A stretch of 64,000 nt of DNA, from positions 3,929,501 to 3,993,500 of the forward strand of contig NZ_CP021361.1 in the NCBI RefSeq assembly GCF_002157145.1. Reading direction: 5' to 3'. Below, one piece after another: positions 27,216 to 36,274 of this stretch (position 1 is the first letter of the stretch; each line of letters opens with the position of its first letter). Under the pieces are notes generated by a model. That model did not search any database and was not told the DNA's origin. It saw nothing but the letters and a program-made list of their open reading frames with translations. Origin of the DNA: Acidovorax carolinensis. GTDB taxonomy: Bacteria; Pseudomonadota; Gammaproteobacteria; Burkholderiales; Burkholderiaceae_C. The position numbers and the translations under genes were made by a program.

Positions 27216-27259
27216 TGACCATGCAAGCGCTTCCCCATCCATGACGCTAGGCATGGTCA
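27216..27259. other. 9-bp spaced inverted repeat in the terC-PP2C spacer
   Basis: TGACCATGC and GCATGGTCA are separated by 26 bp. The 411-bp spacer 27021-27431 otherwise holds nothing I can support; these arms could be a regulator site or chance. Confidence 0.3.
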
Positions 27260-27431
27260 CCACTCCACCTGTAATAGCGCTGCCGCCCCATGCACTCGTC
27301 TATGATGCGAGGAGCGATGCAAATGGGCCTGACACGGCAGATTTCCAGGAAGCCGTGATGGAACCTCCCACTGTCCGGAATTCGGTACTTCCACCGTCTT
27401 CGGCTGCCTGACGACGCACGCGGCAACCTCC

Positions 27432-28223
27432 ATGACCTACGAATTCTTTGCCCGCACCGACCGTGGACGGGTGCGCAACAACAACGAAGACGCCGTGGCG
27501 TTCGACCGCGATGCGCCATTAGCGGTTCTTGCGGACGGCATGGGCGGCTACAACGCAGGCGAAGTGGCCAGCGCCATGGCCACCACCTTCATTCGAACGG
27601 AAATGGCGCGCTGGCTCGCTCAAACGGGCAAGAATGCGCAGCTTGCCGATGTTCGAAAGGCGCTCGAAATCTGCGTGGAAAACGCCAACCACGCCGTTTT
27701 GGGCGCATCCCTTTCCAACCCCCAGTATGCAGGCATGGGCACCACCTTGGTCGTTGGGGTGTTTCGGGGTGACCGGCTCATTTTGGGCCACATCGGCGAC
27801 TCGCGCTGTTACCGCCTGCGCGATGGCGTGCTGCAGCAAATCACGCGCGACCATTCCTGGCTGCAGGAGCAGGTGGACGCCGGGTTCCTGACTCCCGAGC
27901 AAGCTGCCGCGTCCAGCAACGGCAATCTTGTCACCCGTGCACTGGGGGTGGAGCCCCATGTGCAAATGGAGGTGAACGAGTTCCAGGTCGCACCGAACGA
28001 TTTGTTCCTCATGTGCTCGGACGGCCTGACCGACATGGTGTCCGACGCCGACCTGGCGGAAATGGTGCGCGCATCCCTGTCGCTGGAAGACAAAGCCACG
28101 CTACTCATTGACACCGCCAATGCCCATGGCGGGCGCGACAACATCAGCGTGCTGCTGGCAAAAACGACAGCAGGCGCCCACAAAAAACGCGGTTTCATGT
28201 CTCGATTGATCAGGTCCACATGA
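27432..28223 (+). CDS. PP2C-family serine/threonine phosphatase (Stp1-like)
   Basis: A 263-residue metal-dependent protein phosphatase. The conserved PP2C motifs are RVRNNNEDAV, LADGMGGYNAGEVAS, GHIGDSRCYRLR, LFLMCSDGLTDMV and GGRDNISVLL, whose aspartates bind the two metal ions. It removes phosphate from Ser/Thr residues. Forty-three base pairs downstream lies an FHA-domain gene, a usual partner that reads phosphothreonine; no cognate Hanks-type kinase is visible in the window, although a RIO-type kinase is encoded at 1919. Confidence 0.93.
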   Translation: MTYEFFARTDRGRVRNNNEDAVAFDRDAPLAVLADGMGGYNAGEVASAMATTFIRTEMARWLAQTGKNAQLADVRKALEICVENANHAVLGASLSNPQYAGMGTTLVVGVFRGDRLILGHIGDSRCYRLRDGVLQQITRDHSWLQEQVDAGFLTPEQAAASSNGNLVTRALGVEPHVQMEVNEFQVAPNDLFLMCSDGLTDMVSDADLAEMVRASLSLEDKATLLIDTANAHGGRDNISVLLAKTTAGAHKKRGFMSRLIRST

Positions 28224-28266
28224 AGCCGCTCGCCCCAACAACTATTCAACACCCGAGGAGTGGATC

Positions 28267-28923
28267 ATGCCCAGAATGATCGTTTCGATCGACAGCGTCG
28301 TCATCAAAGAGGTCGAGTTGACCAAGGAACGAACCACGCTGGGCCGGCGCCCCTATAACGACATCGTTATCGACAACCTTGCCGTCAGCGGAGAGCACGC
28401 CGTCCTCCACATGACCGAAGACGAGGTCGAAATCGAAGACCTGGGCAGCACCAATGGCACCTATGTCAACGCCAAGGCCATCAAGCGCCAGGAGCTGCGC
28501 AATGGCGACGTCATCGAAGTGGGCAAATACAAGATCCGCTTCCTGCACGACGCCGAGGCCGAAAACTTCGAGAAAACCATGCTCGTCAAGCCAGGCATGG
28601 CGCCCTCGCTTGCGGCTGCGCCCCGCCCGGCCCCTGCACCCATGCCGCAGCCTGCCATGCCAACGCCGGCCGTCATTCGCGTGATGACGGGCGCGGCCGC
28701 CGGGCGCGAGGTGGCCTTGCAGAAAGTGGTTACCACCATCGGCAAGCCCGGCGTGGCCGTGGCCTCCATCACCAAGCGCCACCAGGGCCATGTGCTGGCC
28801 CATGTCGAAGGGCCCGACATGCCTTTGGTCAACGGCACCCCCATGGCGGGCGCCCCCGTGCCCCTCAAACATGGTGACCGCATCACCCTGGCAGGCACCG
28901 AAATGCAATTCGAACAAGCCTGA
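28267..28923 (+). CDS. FHA-domain protein, probably two FHA folds
   Basis: A 218-residue forkhead-associated protein. The first FHA domain (about 20-90) has the phosphothreonine-binding pattern LGRRPYNDIVIDNLAVSGEH and LGSTNGTYVN. A Pro/Ala-rich hinge (about 118-138) follows. The second half repeats the FHA outline (TIGKPG, ITKRHQGHVLAHVEG, LVNGTPM, LKHGDRITLAGTEMQF) but lacks the clear R/S/N binding residues. AGGAG precedes the ATG. It probably reads phosphorylation marks removed by the adjacent phosphatase. Confidence 0.9.
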   Translation: MPRMIVSIDSVVIKEVELTKERTTLGRRPYNDIVIDNLAVSGEHAVLHMTEDEVEIEDLGSTNGTYVNAKAIKRQELRNGDVIEVGKYKIRFLHDAEAENFEKTMLVKPGMAPSLAAAPRPAPAPMPQPAMPTPAVIRVMTGAAAGREVALQKVVTTIGKPGVAVASITKRHQGHVLAHVEGPDMPLVNGTPMAGAPVPLKHGDRITLAGTEMQFEQA

Positions 28924-29023
28924 TATTTCTGCGGGTTGTTGCATTGCCAGCCGCCCCCCCCGGGGGTGACTTCTGGGCGTGGACAAAGCGGCCCATTCCC
29001 TTTCACTTCCGATTAAGGCTGGC

Positions 29024-29815
29024 ATGAAGGTTCGCGTGTTGGGCTGCTCTGGCGCCATCGCCCAAGGCTGCCGCACCACCTCGTTTCTCATCGAGGGGCG
29101 CATCCTCATCGACGCAGGCACCGGCGTAGGCGACCTCACCCTGGCAGAAATGCGCCAGATCGACCATGTGCTGCTCACCCACGCGCACCTGGACCATGTG
29201 GCCGCCCTGCCCCTGATGCTCGATGCTGTCTCGTCCCTGCGCTGCACGCCCGTGCAGGTGCACGCCCTGCCCGCCACCATTGCCGCGCTGCAGGCACACA
29301 TTTTCAACAACGTCATCTGGCCCGATTTCAGCTGCATCCCCAGCGCTGCAGCGCCTTTGCTGGCCTACACCGCGCTAGAAACCGGGCAGGTGCTGCAATT
29401 GGCCGGCCTGACCATCGAAGTGCTGCCCGCTATCCACACCGTGCCCGCCGTGGGCTACGCCGTGCAGGGCCACACCGGCTGGTGGGCCTTCAGCGGCGAC
29501 ACCGGCCCCAACCCTGCCTTCTGGCAGCGCATCAACCAGCTGCCCCTGGCCATGCTGGTCATAGAAACCGCATTCGGCAACCACGAAAGCGCCCTGGCAC
29601 AGCGCAGCCTGCACTTGTCGCCCCACACCCTGGCGCAAGAGCTGGCCCAGCTCGCCCCCGGCAGGCATTGCCCCATCTACATCACGCACACCAAGCCGTC
29701 CGAGACGCAATTGATTGTGGAAGAAGTGCGCCGCTTTGACGCCATCACGCACCCCGGTAACGCAGCACCTCATGAAATTTCCTGGCTGCAGGCGGGGCAA
29801 GTGTTCGAGGTGTAG
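29024..29815 (+). CDS. Class-II 3',5'-cyclic-nucleotide phosphodiesterase (MBL fold)
   Basis: A 263-residue metallo-beta-lactamase-fold hydrolase. The metal motif is THAHLDHVAALPLM (about 48-61), with further ligands H in AIHTVPAVGY and D in FSGDTGPNPAF, a pattern typical of CpdP/PDE1-type class-II cAMP phosphodiesterases (also ITHTKPSE near the C-terminus). It would lower cyclic nucleotide levels. An upstream in-frame GTG at 28979 exists, but the conserved sequence begins at MKVRVLGCSG with AAGG upstream. Confidence 0.85.
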   Translation: MKVRVLGCSGAIAQGCRTTSFLIEGRILIDAGTGVGDLTLAEMRQIDHVLLTHAHLDHVAALPLMLDAVSSLRCTPVQVHALPATIAALQAHIFNNVIWPDFSCIPSAAAPLLAYTALETGQVLQLAGLTIEVLPAIHTVPAVGYAVQGHTGWWAFSGDTGPNPAFWQRINQLPLAMLVIETAFGNHESALAQRSLHLSPHTLAQELAQLAPGRHCPIYITHTKPSETQLIVEEVRRFDAITHPGNAAPHEISWLQAGQVFEV

Positions 29816-29819
29816 GGAG

Positions 29820-29876
29820 TAAAGCTGTTTTGATAGCTGTCAGCGCTCGCTGAATAAGGGTAAGACGCTGATTTAA
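29820..29876. repeat. Interspersed AGCGCTT repeat, copy 9 (inverted)
   Basis: Reverse-orientation copy just after the phosphodiesterase stop: AAAGCTGTTTTGATAGCTGT, CAGCGCTCGCTGAATAAGGG. Confidence 0.65.
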
Positions 29877-29982
29877 GCAAGATTTGGAAATCCGGCCCCA
29901 ATTTCCCCATACCAACAGCAAGCCTTGACGCGGCTACAAGTCGCCACATACCAATGCCATACACATCCTGGAAAAATGCGCA

Positions 29983-30234
29983 ATGACCATCAGCACCGTC
30001 TTCATCAACAACCGGACGCAAGCCGTCAGACTCCCCATAGACCTGCGCCTACCCGACGGCATGCGCAAGGTGAAGGTGCGCGCCAAAGGCAACGAGCGCA
30101 TCATTTCCCCTGTGGGGCAGACTTGGGATAGCTTCTTTTTGAGCGACCCGGCAGTAAGCGATGACTTCATGCCAGAGCGCGCCAGCCAGCACCAGGCAAA
30201 GCGGCAATACCGTGATGCTGCGCTACCTGCTTGA
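29983..30234 (+). CDS. vapB: VapB/VagC-type antitoxin
   Basis: An 83-residue AbrB-like antitoxin. The swapped-hairpin DNA-binding part is STVFINNRTQAVRLPIDLRL, and the toxin-binding part DSFFLSDPAVSDDFMPERAS is typical of VapB partners of PIN-domain toxins. GGAAAA lies before the ATG. The frame overlaps vapC by 20 nt; a TGATG stop-start overlap, more usual for this family, is present at 30213 in another frame, so the last residues may also be frameshifted. The toxin gene downstream is broken, making this probably an orphan antitoxin. Confidence 0.8.
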   Translation: MTISTVFINNRTQAVRLPIDLRLPDGMRKVKVRAKGNERIISPVGQTWDSFFLSDPAVSDDFMPERASQHQAKRQYRDAALPA

Positions 30235-30626
30235 CACCAATATCGTCATCTACGTCTTAAAGCGGCGTCCTCAGGAGCTGCTGCCCGTCTTCCACCAGAA
30301 CGCCAGCCGCATGGCGATTTCTGCGATCACCTTGTCTGAGCTTTTTCACGGGGCCGAAAAAAAGGCAGCAAGGTCAGCGAAAACCTGGCGGTTATTGAAG
30401 ACTTTTGCAGCCGGCTCGAAGTGCTCCCCTAGGCAGCAAAGAGGCACAGCACTATGGCACCGCCCGCGCCGGGCTGGAAAAGCTCGGCCAGCCCATGGGT
30501 GTGACTGACCTGCACATTGCAGCACATGCGTGCAGCGAAGGGCTGGTCAAGGTGACCAACAATGAGGGTGAATTTGCAAGAGTGCCCGCCCTGCAAGTGG
30601 AAAACTGCCTCGGCACGAACCAGTGA
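30215..30626 (+). pseudogene. vapC: VapC-type PIN toxin, frameshifted twice
   Basis: A PIN-domain ribonuclease toxin gene read in three frames. Frame one gives MLRYLLDTNIVIYVLKRRPQ with the first catalytic aspartate (D7) and AISAITLSELFHGAEK. After a run of seven A (30357-30363) the family sequence continues in the next frame (SKVSENLAVIEDFCSRLEVLP), which hits TAG at 30430. The C-terminal part (GSKEAQHYGTARAGLEKLGQ, PMGVTDLHIAAHA, TNNEGEFARVPALQVEN) is in the third frame. Both steps look like one missing base each. Active nuclease is unlikely if the sequence is right. Confidence 0.85.
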
Positions 30627-30960
30627 TCCATGGAAGCAGCACCAGACCACGCCACAGAAAAAGACATGACTCATGACCACTGGATATTGGCCATATTGGT
30701 AGCTGCCATCGCTTGTTGCTCAGGGCCTTGACCCGATTTATCAATAATCAGCGTCTAACCCCGAATTGCACACGGGCACTGAGTGCGTTGGCACGCGCAA
30801 GCTTGTCGGCCTGATCAAGCCCAAGGCGCGGATGGGGCGGGCCCGCCCTCTCCAAATCAAACCCGCCTCAGCGCGTGCCCCTCTCCCACACGCACAAGAC
30901 ATTTTTTGGCGGCAGGCAAGGCGTGGGTGAATGTGTAAAACAAAGATGCACTTTGCGACA
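30627..30960. other. Gene-free stretch upstream of the pilA promoter
   Basis: No reading frame, RNA or repeat in this part of the 534-bp spacer (30627-31160) is convincing. It ends where the pilA regulatory region begins. Confidence 0.4.
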
Positions 30961-30970
30961 CTCTCTGCGC

Positions 30971-31023
30971 GACAAAATTGTCATTTACATCCCTCGAAAG
31001 GCATTACTGCAACAATGCATTGT
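30971..31023. promoter_or_regulatory. Two palindromes upstream of the pilA sigma-54 promoter
   Basis: GACAA-AA-TTGTC (30971-30982) and the perfect palindrome ACAATGCATTGT (31012-31023) lie about 55-105 bp upstream of the -24 element, both with TTGT/TGTC half-sites. Placement suits PilR enhancer binding; function is inferred. Confidence 0.4.
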
Positions 31024-31075
31024 CAATTTTTAGCGCCTTCCACAGAAATAGAAACGTCTTGTTTCACTCAAAGGC

Positions 31076-31093
31076 TGGCATGAAAAATGCTGC
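31076..31093 (+). promoter_or_regulatory. Sigma-54 promoter of pilA
   Basis: TGGCATGAAAAATGCTGCA has GG (31077-31078) and GC (31089-31090) exactly 10 nt apart, as in the RpoN -24/-12 consensus. It lies 68 bp before the pilA ATG. Confidence 0.75.
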
Positions 31094-31160
31094 AATCGTT
31101 ACGAACCTGGAGAATCCTTCTGCAGGTTTTTCATTGCAATTGACCTCCTAGGAGTTTTTT

Positions 31161-31694
31161 ATGAAACGTACTCTGCAAAAGGGTTTCACCCTGATCGAAT
31201 TGATGATCGTTGTGGCGATCATTGGTATTTTGGCCGCTGTGGCACTGCCAGCGTACCAAGACTACACGGTGCGCGCACGCGTGACAGAAGGTATTTCGCT
31301 GGCCACCGGCGCCAAGAAGCTGGTGGAGACCGACGCCCAAACGGCCGATGAGCTCAAAGCCGTCGCTACCGCATTCAATGCCCAAGTGGGCGGCGCTGGC
31401 GCCAAGAGCAAATACGTCAGCAAGGTGCAAATCGCCGCCGATACTGGCATTGTGACCGTCACTTTTGACAAGACCAACATCGGTGCGATTCCTGCGAATG
31501 CCACCCTCAACTACAACCCTTACGTTCAAGTAAAGGCCGGCCCCGTTGCGCTTGCAACAGCTCTGGCAGGTGATGAAACGGGATCGATTGACTGGGGCTG
31601 CGGTTCGGATGCCATCGCCATCTCTTCCGCGCGCAAGCTGACTGCTACTGCGGGCACGCTGCCCGCCAAGTTCGCACCCAGCGAGTGCCGTTAA
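31161..31694 (+). CDS. pilA: Type IV major pilin
   Basis: A 177-residue type IVa prepilin. The leader is MKRTLQKG, cleaved before [21 protein letters not shown] with the invariant Glu at mature position 5. The C-terminal disulphide loop is probably WGC...SEC(R), the D-region. AGGAG precedes the ATG and a sigma-54 promoter lies upstream, so control by PilS/PilR is expected. A strong terminator follows at 31737-31762. A related pilin gene lies 4.1 kb downstream. Confidence 0.95.
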   Translation: MKRTLQKGFTLIELMIVVAIIGILAAVALPAYQDYTVRARVTEGISLATGAKKLVETDAQTADELKAVATAFNAQVGGAGAKSKYVSKVQIAADTGIVTVTFDKTNIGAIPANATLNYNPYVQVKAGPVALATALAGDETGSIDWGCGSDAIAISSARKLTATAGTLPAKFAPSECR

Positions 31695-31736
31695 TCTGAG
31701 GTGCGCTGCCAGAATCCAGAATCTGGCGCACCCGGC

Positions 31737-31762
31737 AAAAGCCCGCCTTGGCGGGCTTTTTT
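31737..31762 (+). terminator. Intrinsic terminator of pilA
   Basis: AAAAGCCCGCC and GGCGGGCTTTT pair around a TT loop, followed directly by a T run. A textbook rho-independent terminator. Confidence 0.92.
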
Positions 31763-31786
31763 CGTAAGAATGCAGCTTTGTTTGCC

Positions 31787-32608
31787 ATGTTCACAACCCA
31801 TGAAATAACCCCGCCCCCCATGACTTTGCCCCGCCCTCGCCTGGCCTTGGCGGCAGGGCTCCATGTGCTACTGTCTGCGGTAGTGCTGGTCTTGGTAGCG
31901 TTGTTGGTGTTCGCCCTGTGGTTTCCGTCTCCGCTGGGACAATTGGCGGGCGGGCTGCGTCTCTTCTGGACGATTGTGGGTGTGGATCTGGTGTGCGGAC
32001 CGCTGCTGACCTTGCTGCTGTACCGCAGCACCAAGACCCGATTGGCACTGGCGGTAGATTATTCGTTGATTGCCCTTCTGCAATTGGCGGCACTTGCCTA
32101 CGGTCTGCAAACCCTGGCGCATGCCCGCCCTTTAGCGCAGGTCTTTGAAGTCGACCGTTTTCGGCTGGTGAGCTATGCCGACATAGCCGAGCCCGATGTG
32201 CAGAACCTGCCTCCCTGGGCGCAGCCCTGGAGGGCTGGCGCACTGCGGACGCTGGGCTTGCGCGAGGCCGAGTCCGCCAGCGAGCGCCTGCAGAGTTTTG
32301 GCTCATCCCTGTCGGGCGTGGATGCAGGCCAATGGCCCAGCCGCTGGCAGGACTACGCCATGAACCGGAAACAGGTGCGGGAGCGCTCCAAGACCTTGGC
32401 GGCGCTGCGAGCCGCGCACCCGACTTATGTTGACGTGATCGAAAAGGCCGTCGCCGAGGCTATGGCCAACATCGAGCCGGGTGAAACCCGCGAGGCAGAC
32501 AACTTGCGCTGGCTGCCCCTGGTTTCTCGCACCAGCCTGGACTGGGTGGTATTGCTGGACCCGCAAACCCTGCGCATCCGCGCCTATGCACCGCTGGATG
32601 GGTTTTAG
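31787..32608 (+). CDS. TfpX/TfpZ-like type IV pilin accessory protein
   Basis: A 273-residue membrane protein resembling the TfpX/TfpZ accessory proteins that assist assembly of particular pilins and are encoded next to pilA. About three hydrophobic segments are in the N-terminal half (HVLLSAVVLVLVALLVFALW; LFWTIVGVDLVCGPLLTLLL; DYSLIALLQLAALAYGL), followed by a soluble C-terminal domain. The open frame reaches 31748 inside the terminator hairpin, so an internal ATG (31787 or 31820) must be used; neither has a clear ribosome-binding site. Confidence 0.8.
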   Translation: MFTTHEITPPPMTLPRPRLALAAGLHVLLSAVVLVLVALLVFALWFPSPLGQLAGGLRLFWTIVGVDLVCGPLLTLLLYRSTKTRLALAVDYSLIALLQLAALAYGLQTLAHARPLAQVFEVDRFRLVSYADIAEPDVQNLPPWAQPWRAGALRTLGLREAESASERLQSFGSSLSGVDAGQWPSRWQDYAMNRKQVRERSKTLAALRAAHPTYVDVIEKAVAEAMANIEPGETREADNLRWLPLVSRTSLDWVVLLDPQTLRIRAYAPLDGF

Positions 32609-32627
32609 TAGGCGGTGATGGCACTCG

Positions 32628-35600
32628 TCATGGTTGGTTCGAGGTCTCGCGCGCCAGCGCATGGGCAATGCGGTGCAGGAACAGCCGTTCGGGGCTGATC
32701 CGCACCTTTTGGGCCTCTATGTCGAGGCTGCCTGACAGCTGGTCCCATTTCTTTTGTTGAATCAGCGCAAGCACCACTCCTGACCAGGCATACCCATCAA
32801 AGCCGGTTTTCATAAACTCGTCCTGCGGGCGGTTCTTGATCCAGTCGTTGCCGAGCGCCTCCATTTGCGCATAGTCTCGCTGGGCATGCGCCTGCAGCAG
32901 GGCCATGGCGCGCGCAAAGTCAGCCGGCAGCTTATGGGCGCAGGGCATCCATGTGGGCTGAATCCATACGCCCTGCAATAAAGAGGGCGGCAGGTACTGG
33001 ATGGTGCGGTCGGCCAGGTCGCTGATGTTGGCGGCCAACTGTCGGCGTTGCTGCACAGTCCACGGTGCGTCACAGGCACGTGCCGCAGCCTGGAGCGATG
33101 CGACGGCTGGCGAGAACAGAGTTATCTCGCCACGCATTTCTTTGGCAATGGTCCGCGCGCGAATCGTCAATGTGTCGGCTGGAAAATGCTGGATCTGGGT
33201 TGGCTCGACATTGGCGGGCAATACGGAGGCAATGCCCAGCGCCCCCAGCAGGGGTCTGTTGATGACCGGCAGGCTTTGCGTCGTCTCTGCCAAGCCGTTT
33301 TTGAATCGCGCCTTGGGCGCCTCAAGGCTCAATATCGGATAAAAATCTGAATTCGCAGCCTGTTTGGGGTGCAGTTGGCTGAGCGCCCTGAGCAGCCGCC
33401 CATCCGCAATCTGACGGAAGCCCAACTGCTCTGCATTCTCAATGCCTATGCGCTTCAAGTCCATCTGGCTTTTGGCGTTGGCCACCAGCGGGGCCAGGTT
33501 CAGCTTGGGTACCGACCCCTTAGGGCTTGCAATGATGAGCAGGTCAGACTGATTGCTCAAATACGCTGCATAGTCACTAAATGCTGGGGCCAAGGCTTTG
33601 AGGATGGAGCCGAGCAATGCATCGTTGATTTCATACATCTGCACCCACTGCACGAACAAACCATTTTCATTCAGGTGCCGTGGCACGAACTGATAGAACT
33701 CCTGAGAAAACAGGGCGCCCACACCACTGATCCACGGATTGGAGGGCTCTGAAATGATGATGTCGTACTTGCTGTTCTGCCCAGAGAAATACGATTTGGC
33801 ATCGTCAATGACAATATGCGAGCGCGGGTCGTTGTACGCACGCTCCACGCGGCGCCCATAGGCCTTGGCGCCTTGCACCATGGCCGACTCGATTTCAATG
33901 GTGTCCACCTGCCGAACCCGCGCATCACCGAGAAAGGTGTGGGTCGTCAGGCCGGAGCCAAAGCCAATTACCCCGACCCGCTGGGGCGACGCGTGCATGC
34001 TCAGCGGCAAGGCTGCGGCCAGCACCATCGTTGGCTCGTCCAAAGATGCGGGCTGGTTATCGTCCATCTGAATGGAGGCATCGGTTTTGCCATTTGTGGA
34101 AATGTGCAGGTTGCCGTTGTCAGACAGCACGGCGGCAACGCTGGTGGTTTTTCCATCCTTGTAGTACAGAACCTTGTCGCCCTGCTGCAAGCTGGTGCGC
34201 CCGTGCCGAAACACCCCGGACGCCGTTGTCATGGGGTCAAACGGAATACGCACTGCCACGATCAGCGCCACGGCGGCCAATCCCAAGCCCATGCCAAAGC
34301 GCACCATGGACTTTTGCGTATCGGCATGCAGGCGAAGCAGAACCAACCCAATGCCCATGTCCACCAATGCGGCGATGCACAGCGCGAGCTTGAGGCCAAG
34401 TACCGGAATAAGGAAATGGATGGCTGCGAACACCCCTGCAATGGAGCCCAAGGTGTTCCACGCATACACACGGCCAATGGCACGCTCGCCCTGCCCATTG
34501 CGCAACAGCGCCACGGTAAATAAGGGCAGCGTCGTGCCGGCAAAGAAGGCCGCAGGCAACATGATGGCGATGGCAGTCGTTGCGGTGCCTAAATTGAACA
34601 GCGCATATCCGCCATCCGTTTTGGCCAGGGCCTGAATCAACCAGCCCACCCAGGCAAACGCATTGGCGTAAACCGCCAGCGATGCCAGGGCCGCCACGCC
34701 CATGAACACCTGCATCCACCCAACCAGCCGCAAAGGGGCGTCGGTGCTGTCTGCATGCCTGCGTACCCAGAGGCCGCCCAGGGCGATGCCCGCAATGAAT
34801 GAGGCCAGCATGAGCTCAAAGGCATGCATGGTGCTGCCCACTGTCATGCTGAGCATGCGGATCCAGATGATTTCGTAGGCAAAAGATGCCGCCCCAGAAA
34901 GTGCTGTGCTGATCAGTACCAGCCGGAGCAACGGGTTGTGCCGCAAGCTTTGCTCAGAAGTTGGCCGCGCCTGGGCAGCCGCAGGACGCACCGGTTCTGG
35001 CTCACGCGCAAGCCACCAGGCCAGTCCCGCAACCGCGAAATTGAGAACACCCGCAACCACCATGGCGCCAGGCAAACCCACCCAGGGCAACAGAACAAAA
35101 ACGGCCACCAATGCACCGCCAGCAGCACCAATGCTATTTGTAAAGTAGAGACTTCCCAACACGTGACCATCGCTCCCTGGGAAACGGCGGATCAGCCCTC
35201 CGCTCATCAATGGGAAGGTCATACCCAGCAAAATGGTCTGCGGCAGTATCAACAGGGCGGCAACTATCCAACGCGCAAGATTTATGGCCCAAGGGTCCGC
35301 CAAGGCGGGAATGAGCCAGTCATAACTGAAACTCGCCACGCTACCAAAGATGCTGTGAAACAGCAGCCCGCACACCCCGATGATGGCTTCAATCACCGCA
35401 TAACCACGAATCAGATTGCGCCAGCGTCGGCCCGCATGTGCAATCCATGCAGCTCCGGCGGCCATGCCTCCCATGAATATCGCAAGAACGAGCGCTTGCG
35501 CATAGGCTGCATGCCCCAAGAACAGCCCAAGGTAATGCGACCAAATGGATTGATAAATTAGGCCGGCAAAACCGGATAAGACAAAAATGGCGAACAACCA

Positions 35601-35630
35601 GTGTCGATGGTTGCGATGCGTTGGGGTCAT
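32628..35630 (-). CDS. Polytopic membrane protein fused to spermidine-synthase-like domain
   Basis: A protein of 1000 residues. The N-terminal half has about 13-14 membrane segments in two sets (from WLFAIFVLSGFAGLIYQSIW to about residue 490). Then comes a spermidine-synthase-like Rossmann domain with GVIGFGSGLTTHTFLG, the acidic VDTIEIESAM, IVIDDAKSYF and IIISEPSNPWISG, and finally a soluble tail of about 250 residues. Polyamine synthesis is not certain: such membrane-fused SpeE-like proteins have mostly unknown substrates. It lies between two pilin genes and diverges from the second, so a link to pilus modification or export is possible but unproven. GGAG is 10 nt before the ATG at 35630; an adjacent TTG is also possible. 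Confidence 0.85.
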   Translation of the reverse strand: MTPTHRNHRHWLFAIFVLSGFAGLIYQSIWSHYLGLFLGHAAYAQALVLAIFMGGMAAGAAWIAHAGRRWRNLIRGYAVIEAIIGVCGLLFHSIFGSVASFSYDWLIPALADPWAINLARWIVAALLILPQTILLGMTFPLMSGGLIRRFPGSDGHVLGSLYFTNSIGAAGGALVAVFVLLPWVGLPGAMVVAGVLNFAVAGLAWWLAREPEPVRPAAAQARPTSEQSLRHNPLLRLVLISTALSGAASFAYEIIWIRMLSMTVGSTMHAFELMLASFIAGIALGGLWVRRHADSTDAPLRLVGWMQVFMGVAALASLAVYANAFAWVGWLIQALAKTDGGYALFNLGTATTAIAIMLPAAFFAGTTLPLFTVALLRNGQGERAIGRVYAWNTLGSIAGVFAAIHFLIPVLGLKLALCIAALVDMGIGLVLLRLHADTQKSMVRFGMGLGLAAVALIVAVRIPFDPMTTASGVFRHGRTSLQQGDKVLYYKDGKTTSVAAVLSDNGNLHISTNGKTDASIQMDDNQPASLDEPTMVLAAALPLSMHASPQRVGVIGFGSGLTTHTFLGDARVRQVDTIEIESAMVQGAKAYGRRVERAYNDPRSHIVIDDAKSYFSGQNSKYDIIISEPSNPWISGVGALFSQEFYQFVPRHLNENGLFVQWVQMYEINDALLGSILKALAPAFSDYAAYLSNQSDLLIIASPKGSVPKLNLAPLVANAKSQMDLKRIGIENAEQLGFRQIADGRLLRALSQLHPKQAANSDFYPILSLEAPKARFKNGLAETTQSLPVINRPLLGALGIASVLPANVEPTQIQHFPADTLTIRARTIAKEMRGEITLFSPAVASLQAAARACDAPWTVQQRRQLAANISDLADRTIQYLPPSLLQGVWIQPTWMPCAHKLPADFARAMALLQAHAQRDYAQMEALGNDWIKNRPQDEFMKTGFDGYAWSGVVLALIQQKKWDQLSGSLDIEAQKVRISPERLFLHRIAHALARETSNQP

Positions 35631-35786
35631 CAAGAGGAGGCTCCAGAGGGGAAAGAGAACTGCAGAAGCCAAGCAAGCAAAATTGGCGCCTGCCTTTGGG
35701 CAGCTTTGCGTGTGTGAGGCGCCGCAGCGGACGCGGACAAGTTCAGGGTGAAAGTGGGGCGGCGTCTTATAAAGGACTATTAACGC

Positions 35787-35803
35787 TGGAATATTAATTG
35801 CTT
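35787..35803 (+). promoter_or_regulatory. Sigma-54 promoter of the second pilin gene
   Basis: TGGAATATTAATTGCTT has GG (35788-35789) and GC (35800-35801) 10 nt apart with the consensus TTGCT. It lies about 33 bp before the pilin ATG and mirrors the pilA promoter. Confidence 0.65.
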
Positions 35804-36274
35804 TGGATATCGAATCCACTAAAGTGACACGCACATGATGATTCGACAACACGACGAGGGATTCACCCTGCTAGAACTCATGGTCGTTGTTGCGATTGTG
35901 GGTATCTTGGCAGCGATTGCGTTACCAGCATATCAAACGTTCACTGCACGGGCCCGTGTGATGGAGGGGTTGAGCATCGCCGATGGTGCCAGGGTAGAGA
36001 TCGGGTCAGGGTCGGCTGCAGCAACCGATCTGGCGAACACCATTGGGGTCTGGAACTCCCGGACGGGCGGGGTTGGTGCAAGAAGCAAGTACGTATCGAG
36101 TGTGCTGATGACGGCTGCTCCTGGGACGGCTGCAGACGGTGAAATTACCGTCACATTTAGCGCCAATGCGGGTCCCGTCGACGGACGAACACTCGTGCTG
36201 ACCCCCTGGAGACAGGGCACGGGGGGCGCCGTGGCTTTGGGTACGTCATACGCTGCGAATGCGGCTGGTGTCTT

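Noticed and set aside
31748..31786. Upstream start for the TfpX-like gene
   Set aside because: It would start inside the pilA terminator hairpin and is read through non-coding sequence.
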